This document shows, piece after piece, positions 52,681 through 61,471 of a DNA stretch of 64,000 bases. Under the pieces are notes generated by a model, which was not told the origin of the DNA, ran no database searches, and saw nothing but the letters and a program-made list of their open reading frames with translations. Positions within the stretch are counted from its first letter, which is position 1; each line of letters opens with the position of its first letter. Location: assembly GCF_009904055.1 (NCBI RefSeq), contig NZ_WYDP01000014.1, forward strand, positions 48,025-112,024, written 5' to 3'. The position numbers were made by a program, and so were the translations under genes. This DNA comes from Rubellimicrobium sp. CFH 75288. GTDB lineage: Bacteria; Pseudomonadota; Alphaproteobacteria; Rhodobacterales; Rhodobacteraceae.

Positions 52681-54330
52681 ATGCGGCATGGCGGGCGGCT
52701 TCTGGCGGATCACCTGGCGGCACATGGGGTGCGCCGGGTGTTCTCTGTTCCGGGCGAGAGCTTTCTGGCGCTGCTCGACGGGCTGCCCGATGCGGGGATC
52801 GCCAATGTCGTCTGCCGCCACGAGGGGGGGGCGGCCTTCATGGCCGAGGCGACGGGCAAGCTCTCGGGCGCGCCGGGAATCTGCCTCGTCACGCGCGGGC
52901 CCGGCGCGACCAACGCCGCCGCGGGGGTCCATGTCGCGCGGCAGGACGGCACGCCCCTGCTGCTGCTGGTGGGCGACATCGAGCGCGGCCATCGCGGGCG
53001 CGAGGCGTTCCAGGAGGTGGACTTTCCGGCGATGTTCGCCCCCCTCGCCAAATGGGCCGCCGCCGTGACCGAGACCGAGCGGCTGCCCGAGATGCTGGCG
53101 CGCGCCTGGCGGGTGATGACCTCGGGCCGGCCGGGCCCCGTGGTCCTGTCGCTGCCCGAGGACATGCTGGACGCCGTGACGGACGCCCCCGACCGCCCGC
53201 CCGAGGGGCCGCGGCTCTCGCCCGACTGGAGCGGGGCGGCGGCAGCGATGCTGGAGCGGCTGGCCGCGGCGCGCCGGCCCCTCGTGGTCGCGGGCGGGCC
53301 CCACTGGTCCGAGCGGGCGGCGCAAGACCTCGGCCGCTTCGCCGAGGCGCAGGGGCTGCCCGTGGCGCTGGCCTTCCGCCGGCAGGACTTCCTCGACAAC
53401 GAGCACCCCCATTACGCGGGCGAGCTGACGGTGGCGACCAACCCCGCCCTTCTGCGCCGCCTGCGCGAGGCGGATGCGATCCTGCTGCTGGGGGCGCGGC
53501 TGGGCGACATCGAGAGCGCGGGCTACACGGCCCTCGACCCGCGGGGGCACGGCAAGGTCCTGCTGCAGGTCCATCCCGAGCCCGAGGAGCCCGGACGCCC
53601 TTGGCGCCCCGACCTGTCGGCGACCGCGCCCGCGCCCGACTTCGTGGCCGCCCTGGCCGCCCTGCCGCCGGGGGGGCGCGACGCCGCGGCCGCGCGCGAG
53701 GCGCACGAGGAGTATCTGCGCTGGTCCAGTCCGCAGCCCACGCCCGGCGCCGTCCGGCAGGAGGAGGTGATCGCGCACCTGTCGCGCACGCTGCCCCCCG
53801 ATGCGATCCTGACCAACGGGGCGGGCAACTTCGCGGCCTTTCTCGGGCGCTACTACCGGTTCCGCCGCTGGGGGACGCAGCTTGCGCCCGGCTCGGGCTC
53901 GATGGGCTACGGCTTTCCGGCGGCGGTCGCGGCCAGCCTGCACCATCCGGGGCGCACGGTGGTCTGCGTGGCGGGCGACGGCGACATCCAGATGACGCTG
54001 AACGAGATGAGCACAGCCATCCAGCACGGGGCCGCCCCGGTCGTGGTGGTGATGAACAACGGCACCTACGGCACGATCCGCATGCATCAGGAGCGGCGCT
54101 TTCCCGCCCGCGTCTCGGGCAGCGACTGCCTGAGCCCGGATTATGCCGCGCTGGCCCGCGCCTATGGCGGCTGGGGCGCGACGGTCGAGCGGACGGAGGA
54201 TTTTCCCGACGCGCTGGAGCAGGCCCGCGCGGCCGGCACCCTCGCGGTGATCGAGTGCCGGCTGGACCCCGAGGCGCTGACCACCACCCGCACCCTTTCC
54301 GAGATCCGGGCAGCCGCGCGGGGGGGCTAG
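52681..54330 (+). CDS. Thiamine diphosphate-dependent enzyme, acetolactate synthase-like
   Basis: The 549-residue protein has the three ALS/POX domains. The N-terminal domain has the catalytic Glu in VVCRHEGGAAFMAEA (about residue 48) and TRGPGATNAAAGVHVARQDGTP (in part). The central domain is near 185-330. The C-terminal PP domain has GDGDIQMTLNEMSTAIQHG (about 431-449) ending in MNNGTYG. Members make acetolactate, decarboxylate 2-oxo acids or condense aldehydes. No ilvH regulatory subunit follows, so the biosynthetic ilvB role is unlikely. Its stop shares CTAG with cobO. Confidence 0.85.
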   Translation: MRHGGRLLADHLAAHGVRRVFSVPGESFLALLDGLPDAGIANVVCRHEGGAAFMAEATGKLSGAPGICLVTRGPGATNAAAGVHVARQDGTPLLLLVGDIERGHRGREAFQEVDFPAMFAPLAKWAAAVTETERLPEMLARAWRVMTSGRPGPVVLSLPEDMLDAVTDAPDRPPEGPRLSPDWSGAAAAMLERLAAARRPLVVAGGPHWSERAAQDLGRFAEAQGLPVALAFRRQDFLDNEHPHYAGELTVATNPALLRRLREADAILLLGARLGDIESAGYTALDPRGHGKVLLQVHPEPEEPGRPWRPDLSATAPAPDFVAALAALPPGGRDAAAAREAHEEYLRWSSPQPTPGAVRQEEVIAHLSRTLPPDAILTNGAGNFAAFLGRYYRFRRWGTQLAPGSGSMGYGFPAAVAASLHHPGRTVVCVAGDGDIQMTLNEMSTAIQHGAAPVVVVMNNGTYGTIRMHQERRFPARVSGSDCLSPDYAALARAYGGWGATVERTEDFPDALEQARAAGTLAVIECRLDPEALTTTRTLSEIRAAARGG

Positions 54331-54950
54331 AACTCCACCCCGGGCTGCGCCTTCACGCCCGAGCGGAAGGGGTGCTTGACCAGCTCCATCTCGGTCACGA
54401 GGTCGGCCGCCTCGACGAGGCGAGGATCGGCGTTGCGGCCGGTCAGGACCACATGCGTCGTGGGGGGACGTTCGGCCGCGAGAAAGGCCAGAACGGCGTC
54501 GAGGTCGAGATAGCCGTAGCGCAGCGCCACGTTGATCTCGTCGAGCAGGACCATGCGGCGGGCGGGATCGCGGATGAAGCCCTTGGCCACCTCCCAGGCG
54601 GCCTCGGCCGCAGCGATGTCGCGGGCGCGGTCCTGCGTTTCCCAGGTAAAGCCTTCGCCCATGGCACGCACGGTGCAGAGATCGGCGAAATGCGCCTCGA
54701 TCAGGCTGCGCTCGCCCGTGGGCATGGCGCCCTTGATGAACTGGACCACCGCGCAGGGCATCCCGTGGGCGATGCAGCGGAAGATCATCCCGAAGGCGGC
54801 CGAGGACTTGCCCTTGCCCTTGCCCGTGTGGACGATCACGAGGCCGCGTTCCTCGGTCTTGGTGGCCATGATGCGGTCGCGCGCGGCCTTCTTGCGGGCC
54901 ATCTTGGCGGCGTGGCGGGCGGCGTCGGTCTCGGGGATGTCGTCGGTCAT
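54327..54950 (-). CDS. cobO: Cob(I)yrinic acid a,c-diamide adenosyltransferase
   Basis: The 207-residue CobO/BtuR enzyme adds the 5'-deoxyadenosyl group to the corrinoid. The P-loop VIVHTGKGKGKSSAAFGM is at about 38-55, and FIKGAMPTGER, WEVAKGFI, MVLLDEINVALRYGYLD and VVLTGRNADPRLVEAADLVTEM (in part) follow. It overlaps cobN by ATGA (ATG 54950, cobN stop at 54947). GGGAGGG precedes the start. Confidence 0.95.
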   Translation of the reverse strand: MTDDIPETDAARHAAKMARKKAARDRIMATKTEERGLVIVHTGKGKGKSSAAFGMIFRCIAHGMPCAVVQFIKGAMPTGERSLIEAHFADLCTVRAMGEGFTWETQDRARDIAAAEAAWEVAKGFIRDPARRMVLLDEINVALRYGYLDLDAVLAFLAAERPPTTHVVLTGRNADPRLVEAADLVTEMELVKHPFRSGVKAQPGVEF

Positions 54951-57900
54951 GAACCCTCCCTGGTCTCGCGCAGCGCGTCGATGCGGGCGCGGGCGGAGTT
55001 GGAGCGCGGGGTCCAGAGGCCGCGGGCGATCGCCTCGTGCAGCCGCTCGGCGATCTCGCGCAAGGCGGGGGCGTTGTGGGCGGCCAGAAAGGCGCGCACC
55101 GCCTCGTCGCCCAGCACCGCCTCCTCGACGGCGTCGAAATGGTGGCCGCGCACGGCGTTCGTGGTGGCGGCGAAGGCGAACAGGTAGTCCACGCTGGCCG
55201 CGATCTCGAAGGCGCCCTTGTAGCCGTGGCGCATGACGCCCGCGATCCATTTCGGGTTGACCACGCGCGAGCGGACGACGCGCGCGACCTCCTCCTCGAG
55301 CGAGCGGATGACAGGCCGCTCGGGGCGGGAATGGTCGCCGTGCCAGACGGGCACCGCCTCGCCGCGCAGCCATTCGACGGCCGCCGCCGCCCCCCCCTCG
55401 AACTGGTAGTAATCGTCCGAATCGAGCAGGTCGTGCTCGCGGTTGTCCTGGTTCTGGACCACGGCCTCGGCCCGGCGCAGCCGCTCGGCAAAGCCCGCAT
55501 GGTCGGCCACCCCCTCGCGGTGGGCGCCATAGGCCCAGCCGCCCCAGTCGAGATAGGCGCGGGCGAGGTCCGCGCGCCCTTCCCAGGCGCGGCCGTCGAT
55601 CAGCGCCTGCAGCCCCGCCCCGTAGGCGCCGGGCTTGGAGCCGTAGACGCGCGGGCCCGGCGCGCGGGGGGCGGCGTTCATCTCCTCGGGCTCCTCGAGG
55701 GCCTGGATCGCGCGGGCGGCGCTGTCGAACAGGGCCACGAGCTGGGGGAAGGCGTCGCGGAAGAAGCCCGAGATGCGCAGGGTCACGTCCACCCGGGGCC
55801 GGCCGAGCTGCGCGAGCGGCACGACCTCGATGCCGGTGACGCGGCCCGAGATCGCCTCCCAGACCGGGCGCACCCCCATCAGCGCGAGGCCCTGGGCCAC
55901 GTCGTCGCCCCCCGTGCGCATGGCCGAGGTGCCCCAGGCCGTCAGGACCAGCGCGCGGGGCCAGTCGCCCGTCTCGGCGGCGTGGCGCTCGACCAGCGCC
56001 TCGGCCGAGGCGCGGCCGAGCGTCCAGGCCGCGCGGGTGGGCATGGCGCGGCCGTCCACCGAGAAGAAGTTGCGCCCCGTGGGCAGGACGTCGGGCCGGC
56101 CCCGCGTGGGCGCCCCCGAAGGCCCCGGCGCGACCGCCCGGCCGTCCAGAGCGGCGAGGAGCGCCGCCCCCTCGGCCGGGCCCGAGGCGTCGAGGCGGGG
56201 CCCGAGGTCGTCGCGGATCTCGGCCAAGACGGCGGCGCTGGCCGGGCCCGGCGCCTCGGCGCGTCCCTCGAGCAGGGCCTGCGCGAACAGTTCGAGCCGC
56301 TCGACCGTGTCGCCCTGCGTGCGCCACGGGTCCGGGCTGAGGCCCGCGAGCCCGTCCGGGCGCGGCCCCTCCCACGGGGCGGCCCAGTCGGCCGCGAGCG
56401 GGTCGAGCGGCAGCCCGAGGTCCGCCGCCAGCGCGCGCGGCAGCGAGGCGCGGTCCCCCCGCGGCACACGGGCGAGCGCGAGCAGCAGGTCGCGCCGCTG
56501 CACCCCGCCGGGCGAGGCGCCGAAGACGTGGAGGCCGTCGCGGATCTGCGCCTCCTTGAGGTCGCAGATCCAGGCATCCAGCTTGGCGAGGTCGCGCCCG
56601 TCAGCCAGGCCCGCATCCGCCGCGATGCCGGTGCTCTCGGCCAGGGTCGCGATCTCGCGCCGCAGGTGGGCGGCGCGGCGGGAATCCGTCGCCTCGGCCG
56701 AGGCCAGCTCGTCGAGCAGCCCCTCGAGGTCGCGCAGGGGGCCATAGGTCTCGGCCCGGGTCAGGGGCGGGGTGAGGTGGTCGAGGATGACGGCCTGCGC
56801 GCGGCGCTTGGCCTGCGTCCCCTCGCCGGGGTCGTTGACGATGAAGGGGTAGAGATGGGGCAGGGGGCCCAGCGCCACCTCGGGCCAGCAGGCGGCCGAG
56901 AGCGCGACCCCCTTGCCGGGCAGCCATTCGAGGTTGCCGTGCTTGCCCATGTGGACGATCGCGTGGGCGCCCCATTCGGCCCGCAGCCAGAGGTAGAAGG
57001 CGAGATAGCCGTGGGGCGGCACGAGGTCGGGGGCGTGGTAGGTCGCCCGGGGGTCCACGCCGTAGCCGCGCGCGGGCTGGAGGCCGACGACGACATGCCC
57101 CATCCGGTGCAGCCCGAGGACGAAGGCGCCGTCGCGCACGGCCGGGTCGTCCTCGGGCGCGCCCCAGCGGTCGGCGACCTGCCGCTTCACCTCCCACGGA
57201 AGGGCGTCGAACCAGGCGCGATAGGCCCCGAGGGGCAGGCGCTCGCCCCCCTCGCGGGGGCCCGGCGCGTTGGTGGGCCCGGCAAGGAGCCGCGCCATCA
57301 GCGCGTCCGCGTCCTCGGGCGCCCCCTCGACCCGGTAGCCCGCCCCCGCCATCAGCCGCAGCGCGGCGACCGTCGAGGCGGGTGTGTCGAGGCCCACCCC
57401 GTTGGCGAGCCGCCCGTCCCGGTCGGGATAATTGGCGAGCACGAGGGCCACGCGCCGTTCGGCGGCCGGGGTCGCGCGCAGCCGTGCCCAGGCAGCGGCG
57501 AGGTCGCCCACGAAGGCCACCCGGTCGCCGCGCGGCACATGGGTGACGATCGGGCACTGGGTCGCGGCGTCGAAGCGCGCCTCGTCCTTGAACGAGACCG
57601 CGCGGGCCAGCACGCGGCCGTCCATCTCGGGCAGGGCGACGTTCATGGCGATGTCGGCGGCCGACAGGCCCCGCGTCCCCTCCTCCCACTGCGCCTCGGT
57701 CGAGCCGGCGAGGACCACCTGGAGGACGGGTGCCCCGTTCGCTTCCGGCATGGCGAGCGGGTTCTCCCCCCCGGCGGCGAAGGCGGTGGCGTTCAGGATC
57801 ACCGAGGGCGGCGCCGCCCCCATCAGCGCGCGCAGCGTGTCGGCCGAGAGCGGGTCCTTGAGCGAGGCCACAAAGACCGGCAGCGGGTTGAGCCCCCGCC

Positions 57901-58582
57901 GCAGGAGTGCGCGGACCAGATGCGCCACGGGCGCCGTCGCCCCCGAGAGGAGCAGCGCGCGGTAGAACACCACCGGCACGACCGGCGCCCCCCCGGTCCA
58001 GCGCGCGCGCAGGAGGGCCGGGTCCAGCACCCCCTCGCCGGGCCACCAGACCCCGGCGCGCAGCAGCGGGCGCGCGGGCGGGGGCCGGGGGGTGCCGTCC
58101 AGCATCGCGCGGGCGTGGCGCAGGAACCCGGCCGCGTTCTCGGCCCCGCCCTCGACCAGAAAGGCCCAGAGCGCGGCGTAATCCTCGTCCCCCACGGTCG
58201 AGAGGGCGCGCAGCTCGGCATCGGGCTTGTCGTCGCCGGGCAGCACGACAAGGGGCACCCCGGCTTCGTGCAGGCGGGCGGAGTACTGCGACAGGCCGTA
58301 GCGCCAGTAGTTCGCCCCCCCGAGGAGGCGCACCACGACGAGGCGCGAGCGGCTCGCGCAGGCCTCGAGATGGAGATCCACCGACAGGGGATGGGCAAGG
58401 TTGGCAAGGCTCCAGAGCCGCAAGCCGGGCGCCTCCTCGCCCAGGGCCTCTCGCGCGGCGGCGAGAAGGGCCAGCTCGGTGTCGGCGGCCGACAGCACCA
58501 CGAGGTCGGCGGGCGTCTGGCCGGGATCGACGGGGCGGGCGCCGTCGTCCAGCGTGCCGGGCGTGGCGGCGAGCAGGTGCAT
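54947..58582 (-). CDS. cobN: Cobaltochelatase subunit CobN
   Basis: The 1211-residue chelatase subunit inserts cobalt into hydrogenobyrinic acid a,c-diamide in the aerobic B12 pathway, with CobS/CobT elsewhere. The N-terminal region has LVVVRLLGGANYWRYGLSQYS and VPLVVLPGDDKPDAEL. The centre holds VHMGKHGNLEWLPGKGVALS, and the C-terminal part RVDVTLRISGFFRDAFPQLVALFDSA (in part). Start MHLLAATPG at 58582 follows the family. A GTG at 58603 would add seven residues. It is divergent from a 51-residue gene. The typical length is about 1250. Confidence 0.95.
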   Translation of the reverse strand: MHLLAATPGTLDDGARPVDPGQTPADLVVLSAADTELALLAAAREALGEEAPGLRLWSLANLAHPLSVDLHLEACASRSRLVVVRLLGGANYWRYGLSQYSARLHEAGVPLVVLPGDDKPDAELRALSTVGDEDYAALWAFLVEGGAENAAGFLRHARAMLDGTPRPPPARPLLRAGVWWPGEGVLDPALLRARWTGGAPVVPVVFYRALLLSGATAPVAHLVRALLRRGLNPLPVFVASLKDPLSADTLRALMGAAPPSVILNATAFAAGGENPLAMPEANGAPVLQVVLAGSTEAQWEEGTRGLSAADIAMNVALPEMDGRVLARAVSFKDEARFDAATQCPIVTHVPRGDRVAFVGDLAAAWARLRATPAAERRVALVLANYPDRDGRLANGVGLDTPASTVAALRLMAGAGYRVEGAPEDADALMARLLAGPTNAPGPREGGERLPLGAYRAWFDALPWEVKRQVADRWGAPEDDPAVRDGAFVLGLHRMGHVVVGLQPARGYGVDPRATYHAPDLVPPHGYLAFYLWLRAEWGAHAIVHMGKHGNLEWLPGKGVALSAACWPEVALGPLPHLYPFIVNDPGEGTQAKRRAQAVILDHLTPPLTRAETYGPLRDLEGLLDELASAEATDSRRAAHLRREIATLAESTGIAADAGLADGRDLAKLDAWICDLKEAQIRDGLHVFGASPGGVQRRDLLLALARVPRGDRASLPRALAADLGLPLDPLAADWAAPWEGPRPDGLAGLSPDPWRTQGDTVERLELFAQALLEGRAEAPGPASAAVLAEIRDDLGPRLDASGPAEGAALLAALDGRAVAPGPSGAPTRGRPDVLPTGRNFFSVDGRAMPTRAAWTLGRASAEALVERHAAETGDWPRALVLTAWGTSAMRTGGDDVAQGLALMGVRPVWEAISGRVTGIEVVPLAQLGRPRVDVTLRISGFFRDAFPQLVALFDSAARAIQALEEPEEMNAAPRAPGPRVYGSKPGAYGAGLQALIDGRAWEGRADLARAYLDWGGWAYGAHREGVADHAGFAERLRRAEAVVQNQDNREHDLLDSDDYYQFEGGAAAAVEWLRGEAVPVWHGDHSRPERPVIRSLEEEVARVVRSRVVNPKWIAGVMRHGYKGAFEIAASVDYLFAFAATTNAVRGHHFDAVEEAVLGDEAVRAFLAAHNAPALREIAERLHEAIARGLWTPRSNSARARIDALRETREGS

Positions 58583-58641
58583 CAGGCTGGACTCGGGGCC
58601 CACGCGCGCCCATGTGGTGTCACCCGATCACGGAGGCGAAC

Positions 58642-58797
58642 ATGGGCGTGGGTGGCAAGCGCACGGGGCCGAAGCCCCCCAAGGACCGCAACCGCGACCC
58701 CCGCGCGCCCGCGATCCCGGCCGCGAAGCCCAGCAAGGCCGCGCTGGTCGAGAAGCTGCGCGAGGCGGCGCGGCGGCGCGACGAAAAGCCGGGCTGA
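58642..58797 (+). CDS. Small basic hypothetical protein
   Basis: The 51-residue protein begins MGVGGKRTGPKPPKDRNRD, continues with a Pro/Ala/Lys linker and ends in a helix (SKAALVEKLREAARRRD). RBS GGAGGCGAAC precedes the ATG closely, supporting a real gene. Its strand is opposite to the cobalamin genes on both sides. It resembles nothing I can name. Its high Lys/Arg/Pro content suggests nucleic-acid or ribosome contact, but that is only composition. Confidence 0.6.
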   Translation: MGVGGKRTGPKPPKDRNRDPRAPAIPAAKPSKAALVEKLREAARRRDEKPG

Positions 58798-58802
58798 GGC
58801 GG

Positions 58803-59255
58803 TCACAGCCGCTTCTCCATGAAGACCGAATGGGGCCCCTCGGCATAGTCGCCGAAGGGGCCGCGGGGAACGAAGCCCGCGCGCGCATAGAGGCGCTGCG
58901 CGGCCCAGAGCGTGTCGCCGGTCTCGAGCCGCAGGAGCGGCAGGCCCGCCGCCCGCGCCTCGGCCTCGAGCGCGGCCATCAGCGCCGCCCCCGTCCCCGC
59001 TCCCCGCGCCTCGGGCGAGACCCAGAGCGACTTGACCTCGCCATAACCCTCCATCCGGGCGAGCGCGACGCAGCCGAGCGGCCGGCCCTCCGCCTCGGCG
59101 ATCCAGAAGGCGATGTGGGGCGCGGCCAGCGCCTCGGCCGAAAGGAAATGGTTGTGCTCGGGCGGGTAGAGCGAGGCGAGATAGGCTTGCGAGGCCGCGA
59201 GCAGCGCCCGCCCCTCGGGGGAAAGGGGGTCGCCCCGCCGCACCGCAACGCTCAT
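58803..59255 (-). CDS. GNAT-family N-acetyltransferase
   Basis: The 150-residue acetyltransferase has FWIAEAEGRPLGCVAL, the GNAT pyrophosphate loop VSPEARGAGTGAALMAALEAEA (about 80-100, in part) and LYARAGFVPRGPFGDYAEGP near the end, typical of amino-acid or small-amine acetyltransferases. It is coupled to cobW by ATGA (start 59255, cobW stop at 59252). A place in a riboswitch-led cobalamin operon is unusual. The substrate is unknown. Confidence 0.85.
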   Translation of the reverse strand: MSVAVRRGDPLSPEGRALLAASQAYLASLYPPEHNHFLSAEALAAPHIAFWIAEAEGRPLGCVALARMEGYGEVKSLWVSPEARGAGTGAALMAALEAEARAAGLPLLRLETGDTLWAAQRLYARAGFVPRGPFGDYAEGPHSVFMEKRL

Positions 59256-60274
59256 GGCGCGAGTGCCGCCTCGATGGCCGGGCGGTCGAGCCCGGCCTCG
59301 CCGATGACGACGAGGCGCGTGCGGCGCGGGGCGTCCCCCCAGGGGCGGTCGAAACGGGTCTCGACGCGCGGGCCGGCCGCCTGCACGGCCAGGCGCAGGG
59401 GCTTGCCCGCCACGGCGGCAAAGCCCTTGAGCCGCAGGATGCCGTGCGCCGCGACCGCCGCGCGCACCCGCGCGGCCAGCGCGGCGGGGTCCGCCTCCTC
59501 TCCGGGCAGATCGACGACGAAGCTCTCGAACTCGTCGTGGTCGTGGTCGTCTTCGCCGTCGTGGTGGGGGGCGCGGCGGTCCTCGGCCTCGGCCCCCACG
59601 CCCAGGCCCAGCAGCACCCCGAGCGGCAGCGCGCCGTGCCGGGCCGGCAGCGCGCGCACGCCGGGCCGTGCGCCCGCGCGCAAGCTGGCGGCCAGCGCCT
59701 CGGCCGCCTCGGGCTCGAGCAGGTCAGCCTTGTTGAGCACGACAAGGTCCGCGCAGGCGAGCTGGTCCTCGAACAGCTCCCGCAGGGGGGAATCGTGGTC
59801 CGCGCCCTCCAGCCCCGCGCGGGCGCTCGCGACCGCGTCCTCGTCCCCGGCGAAGCGGCCCTCGGCCAGGGCGGCGCCGTCCACCACCGTCACCACCCCG
59901 TCCACCGTGACGCGCCCCGCCACGCCCGGCCAGGCGAAGGCGCGCAGGAGCGGCTGGGGCAGGGCGAGGCCCGAGGTCTCGATCACGATGTGATCGGGCG
60001 GGTCGGGGCGGTCGAGCAGCCGCTCCATCGCGGGCAGGAAGTCGTCGGCCACCGTGCAGCAGATGCAGCCGTTGGACAGCTCGATCATGTCCTCCTCGCG
60101 GCAGAGCGCGTCGCCGCAGCCCCGGATCAGCTCGCCGTCCACGCCGAGATCCCCGAACTCGTTGATGACGAGCGCGATGCGCCGTCCGTCCGCATGCTCG
60201 AGGATGTGGCGGATCAGCGTCGTCTTGCCCGAGCCGAGAAAGCCCGTGACGACCGTGGCGGGAATCCTGGACAT
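59252..60274 (-). CDS. cobW: CobW-family metal chaperone GTPase
   Basis: The 340-residue G3E GTPase has the P-loop GFLGSGKTTLIRH (about 11-23). INEFGDLGVDGEL and the metal-binding CxCC motif in LSNGCICCTVADDF (near 75) follow. ETSGLALPQPLL is Walker B-like and VVLNKADLL provides base recognition. A His/Asp-rich loop (HHDGEDDHDHDEF) lies near 245, and a C-terminal CobW_C domain follows. It probably delivers cobalt to the CobNST chelatase. GGAGGC precedes ATG 60274. It is downstream of cbiM. Confidence 0.95.
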   Translation of the reverse strand: MSRIPATVVTGFLGSGKTTLIRHILEHADGRRIALVINEFGDLGVDGELIRGCGDALCREEDMIELSNGCICCTVADDFLPAMERLLDRPDPPDHIVIETSGLALPQPLLRAFAWPGVAGRVTVDGVVTVVDGAALAEGRFAGDEDAVASARAGLEGADHDSPLRELFEDQLACADLVVLNKADLLEPEAAEALAASLRAGARPGVRALPARHGALPLGVLLGLGVGAEAEDRRAPHHDGEDDHDHDEFESFVVDLPGEEADPAALAARVRAAVAAHGILRLKGFAAVAGKPLRLAVQAAGPRVETRFDRPWGDAPRRTRLVVIGEAGLDRPAIEAALAP

Positions 60275-60347
60275 GGCAGCCTCCGGCGGCATGGCGGGGG
60301 CGCCCGGCCCCGTCCGAGGCGGGCGCGAGGGGAAGAAGAGGGCGGGG

Positions 60348-61016
60348 TCAGGCGCCGAGCAGGCGCGGCGTCACGAGGCCCGAGCCCTCGAGCCCGCGCA
60401 GCCGCCGCGCGCCCCAGAGCAGCGCGAGGTCCACGACCGGCTCGATCAGGACGACCACCAGATAGGCCGCGGCAAAGGTCGCCACCGCGCCCGCCACCTC
60501 GGCCCCCTGGCCCCAGAAGGCCCAGAACGCCACCCAGGCCACGACGCCGCCCTGATAGGTGGCCGAGAGCTTCAGCACGTCGCCGTAGCGCAGGTCGGCA
60601 TAGCGCGTTCCCGCCGGGATCGTGCGCCCCGCCACCCAGGCCAGTGCAAAGAGCGGCACGAGAAGCGTGGTGACGTTCATGCCGTATTGCGGCAGGTCCG
60701 CGGGCTCGAACAGGAGGCCCTGCAGGAGGAGCCCGAGCGCGAGGCCGAGCGCCGCGGGCGCGGCCCCCAGGATCAGGAACAGCGCCGAGCCGAGGATCAG
60801 GTGCACCTCCGAGACGCCGACGGGCTGGCTGGGCAGCAGCTCGAAGAAGACGAGCGTGGCCGCCGTGGCCAGGCCCGCGCGCGCGGCGAGCGAGAACAGG
60901 CCGCGGCGGCGGAGGTCCTCCCACGACAGGCGCAGCGCCACCGTGGCGCTGCCTGCGGCGGTCGCGGCCCCGAGCGCGAGCTTGGCGCCGGTCACGAGTC
61001 CCGGTTCGATGTGCAT
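60348..61016 (-). CDS. cbiM: Energy-coupling-factor cobalt transporter permease, CbiM-like
   Basis: The 222-residue membrane protein starts MHIEPGLVTGAKLALGAATA (N-terminal Met-His being metal-binding in CbiM/NikM). It has about six helices, with LILGSALFLILGAAPAALGL and MNVTTLLVPLFALAWVAGRT (in part) typical of the CbiM family. It imports cobalt with CbiN/Q/O, which are not adjacent. Its leader carries an adenosylcobalamin riboswitch, so import would be repressed when B12 is plentiful. ATG 61016 is supported by the conserved MHI start. Confidence 0.88.
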   Translation of the reverse strand: MHIEPGLVTGAKLALGAATAAGSATVALRLSWEDLRRRGLFSLAARAGLATAATLVFFELLPSQPVGVSEVHLILGSALFLILGAAPAALGLALGLLLQGLLFEPADLPQYGMNVTTLLVPLFALAWVAGRTIPAGTRYADLRYGDVLKLSATYQGGVVAWVAFWAFWGQGAEVAGAVATFAAAYLVVVLIEPVVDLALLWGARRLRGLEGSGLVTPRLLGA

Positions 61017-61064
61017 GGTCTCATGTCTCCCTGGCCGTCCCACCGACGGCGCGCGTGTCGTCCG

Positions 61065-61258
61065 TGCATGGCAGGTCTCCTGGCTCGCGGGTCTGGGCGA
61101 CCGGCCGCCTTCCCGGACCCCGGGGCCCAGTGGCGCGTGGCCGGCCGCTCGCCGCTCACAGTCGCGGGGGCGGCCGCGGCTGGGGGCCTCCGGCTTGGAT
61201 CGGCCCCGTCCGCGTTCCCTTTTGATCCCGACCGCGTGGCGCGGCCGCGGGAACCATG
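61065..61258 (-). promoter_or_regulatory. Adenosylcobalamin riboswitch
   Basis: On the minus strand the leader shows GGTTCCC (61255-61249), CCCGCGACTGTGAG (61168-61155), CCACTGGGCCC (near 61132-61122), GGGAAGG (near 61113-61107) and the B12 box AGCCAGGAGACCTGCC (61085-61070), in the order of the class. It ends about 50 bases before the cbiM ATG. No terminator stem with a T-run is seen, so control of translation or Rho-dependent termination is likely. It should govern cbiM, cobW and the GNAT gene. Confidence 0.93.
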
Positions 61259-61408
61259 CTCCGCCATCTGCGGGCCGTCGCGGGACCTCGTCAAGCGCGA
61301 AGGCGACATGCGCCGCCGCGGCGGCGACGGAGCCGGGCCGGGCAGGCGGACACCGCGGCCGGGGTGCCGCGCGGGACACCTGCCGCGTTTCCGCCCGGCG
61401 CGAGGGCG

Positions 61409-61437
61409 TTGACACCGGCGACGGGGGCGCCTTGATT
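61409..61437 (+). promoter_or_regulatory. Promoter of the cfa gene
   Basis: TTGACA (61409-61414) is a perfect -35, spaced 17 bases from TTGATT (61432-61437) as -10. The start codon at 61472 is 34 bases further. It lies beside but outside the riboswitch, on the opposite strand. Apart from these two elements the gap 61017-61471 holds nothing I can identify. Confidence 0.5.
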
Positions 61438-61471
61438 GCCCCGAAGGTCAAGACCGGCAAGGAAAGCCGAC

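Noticed and set aside
61222..61228. TGATCC upstream of cfa, resembling an RpoE -35 site.
   Set aside because: It lies inside the riboswitch sequence, no matching -10 follows at the right distance, and a TTGACA promoter is found nearer the gene.
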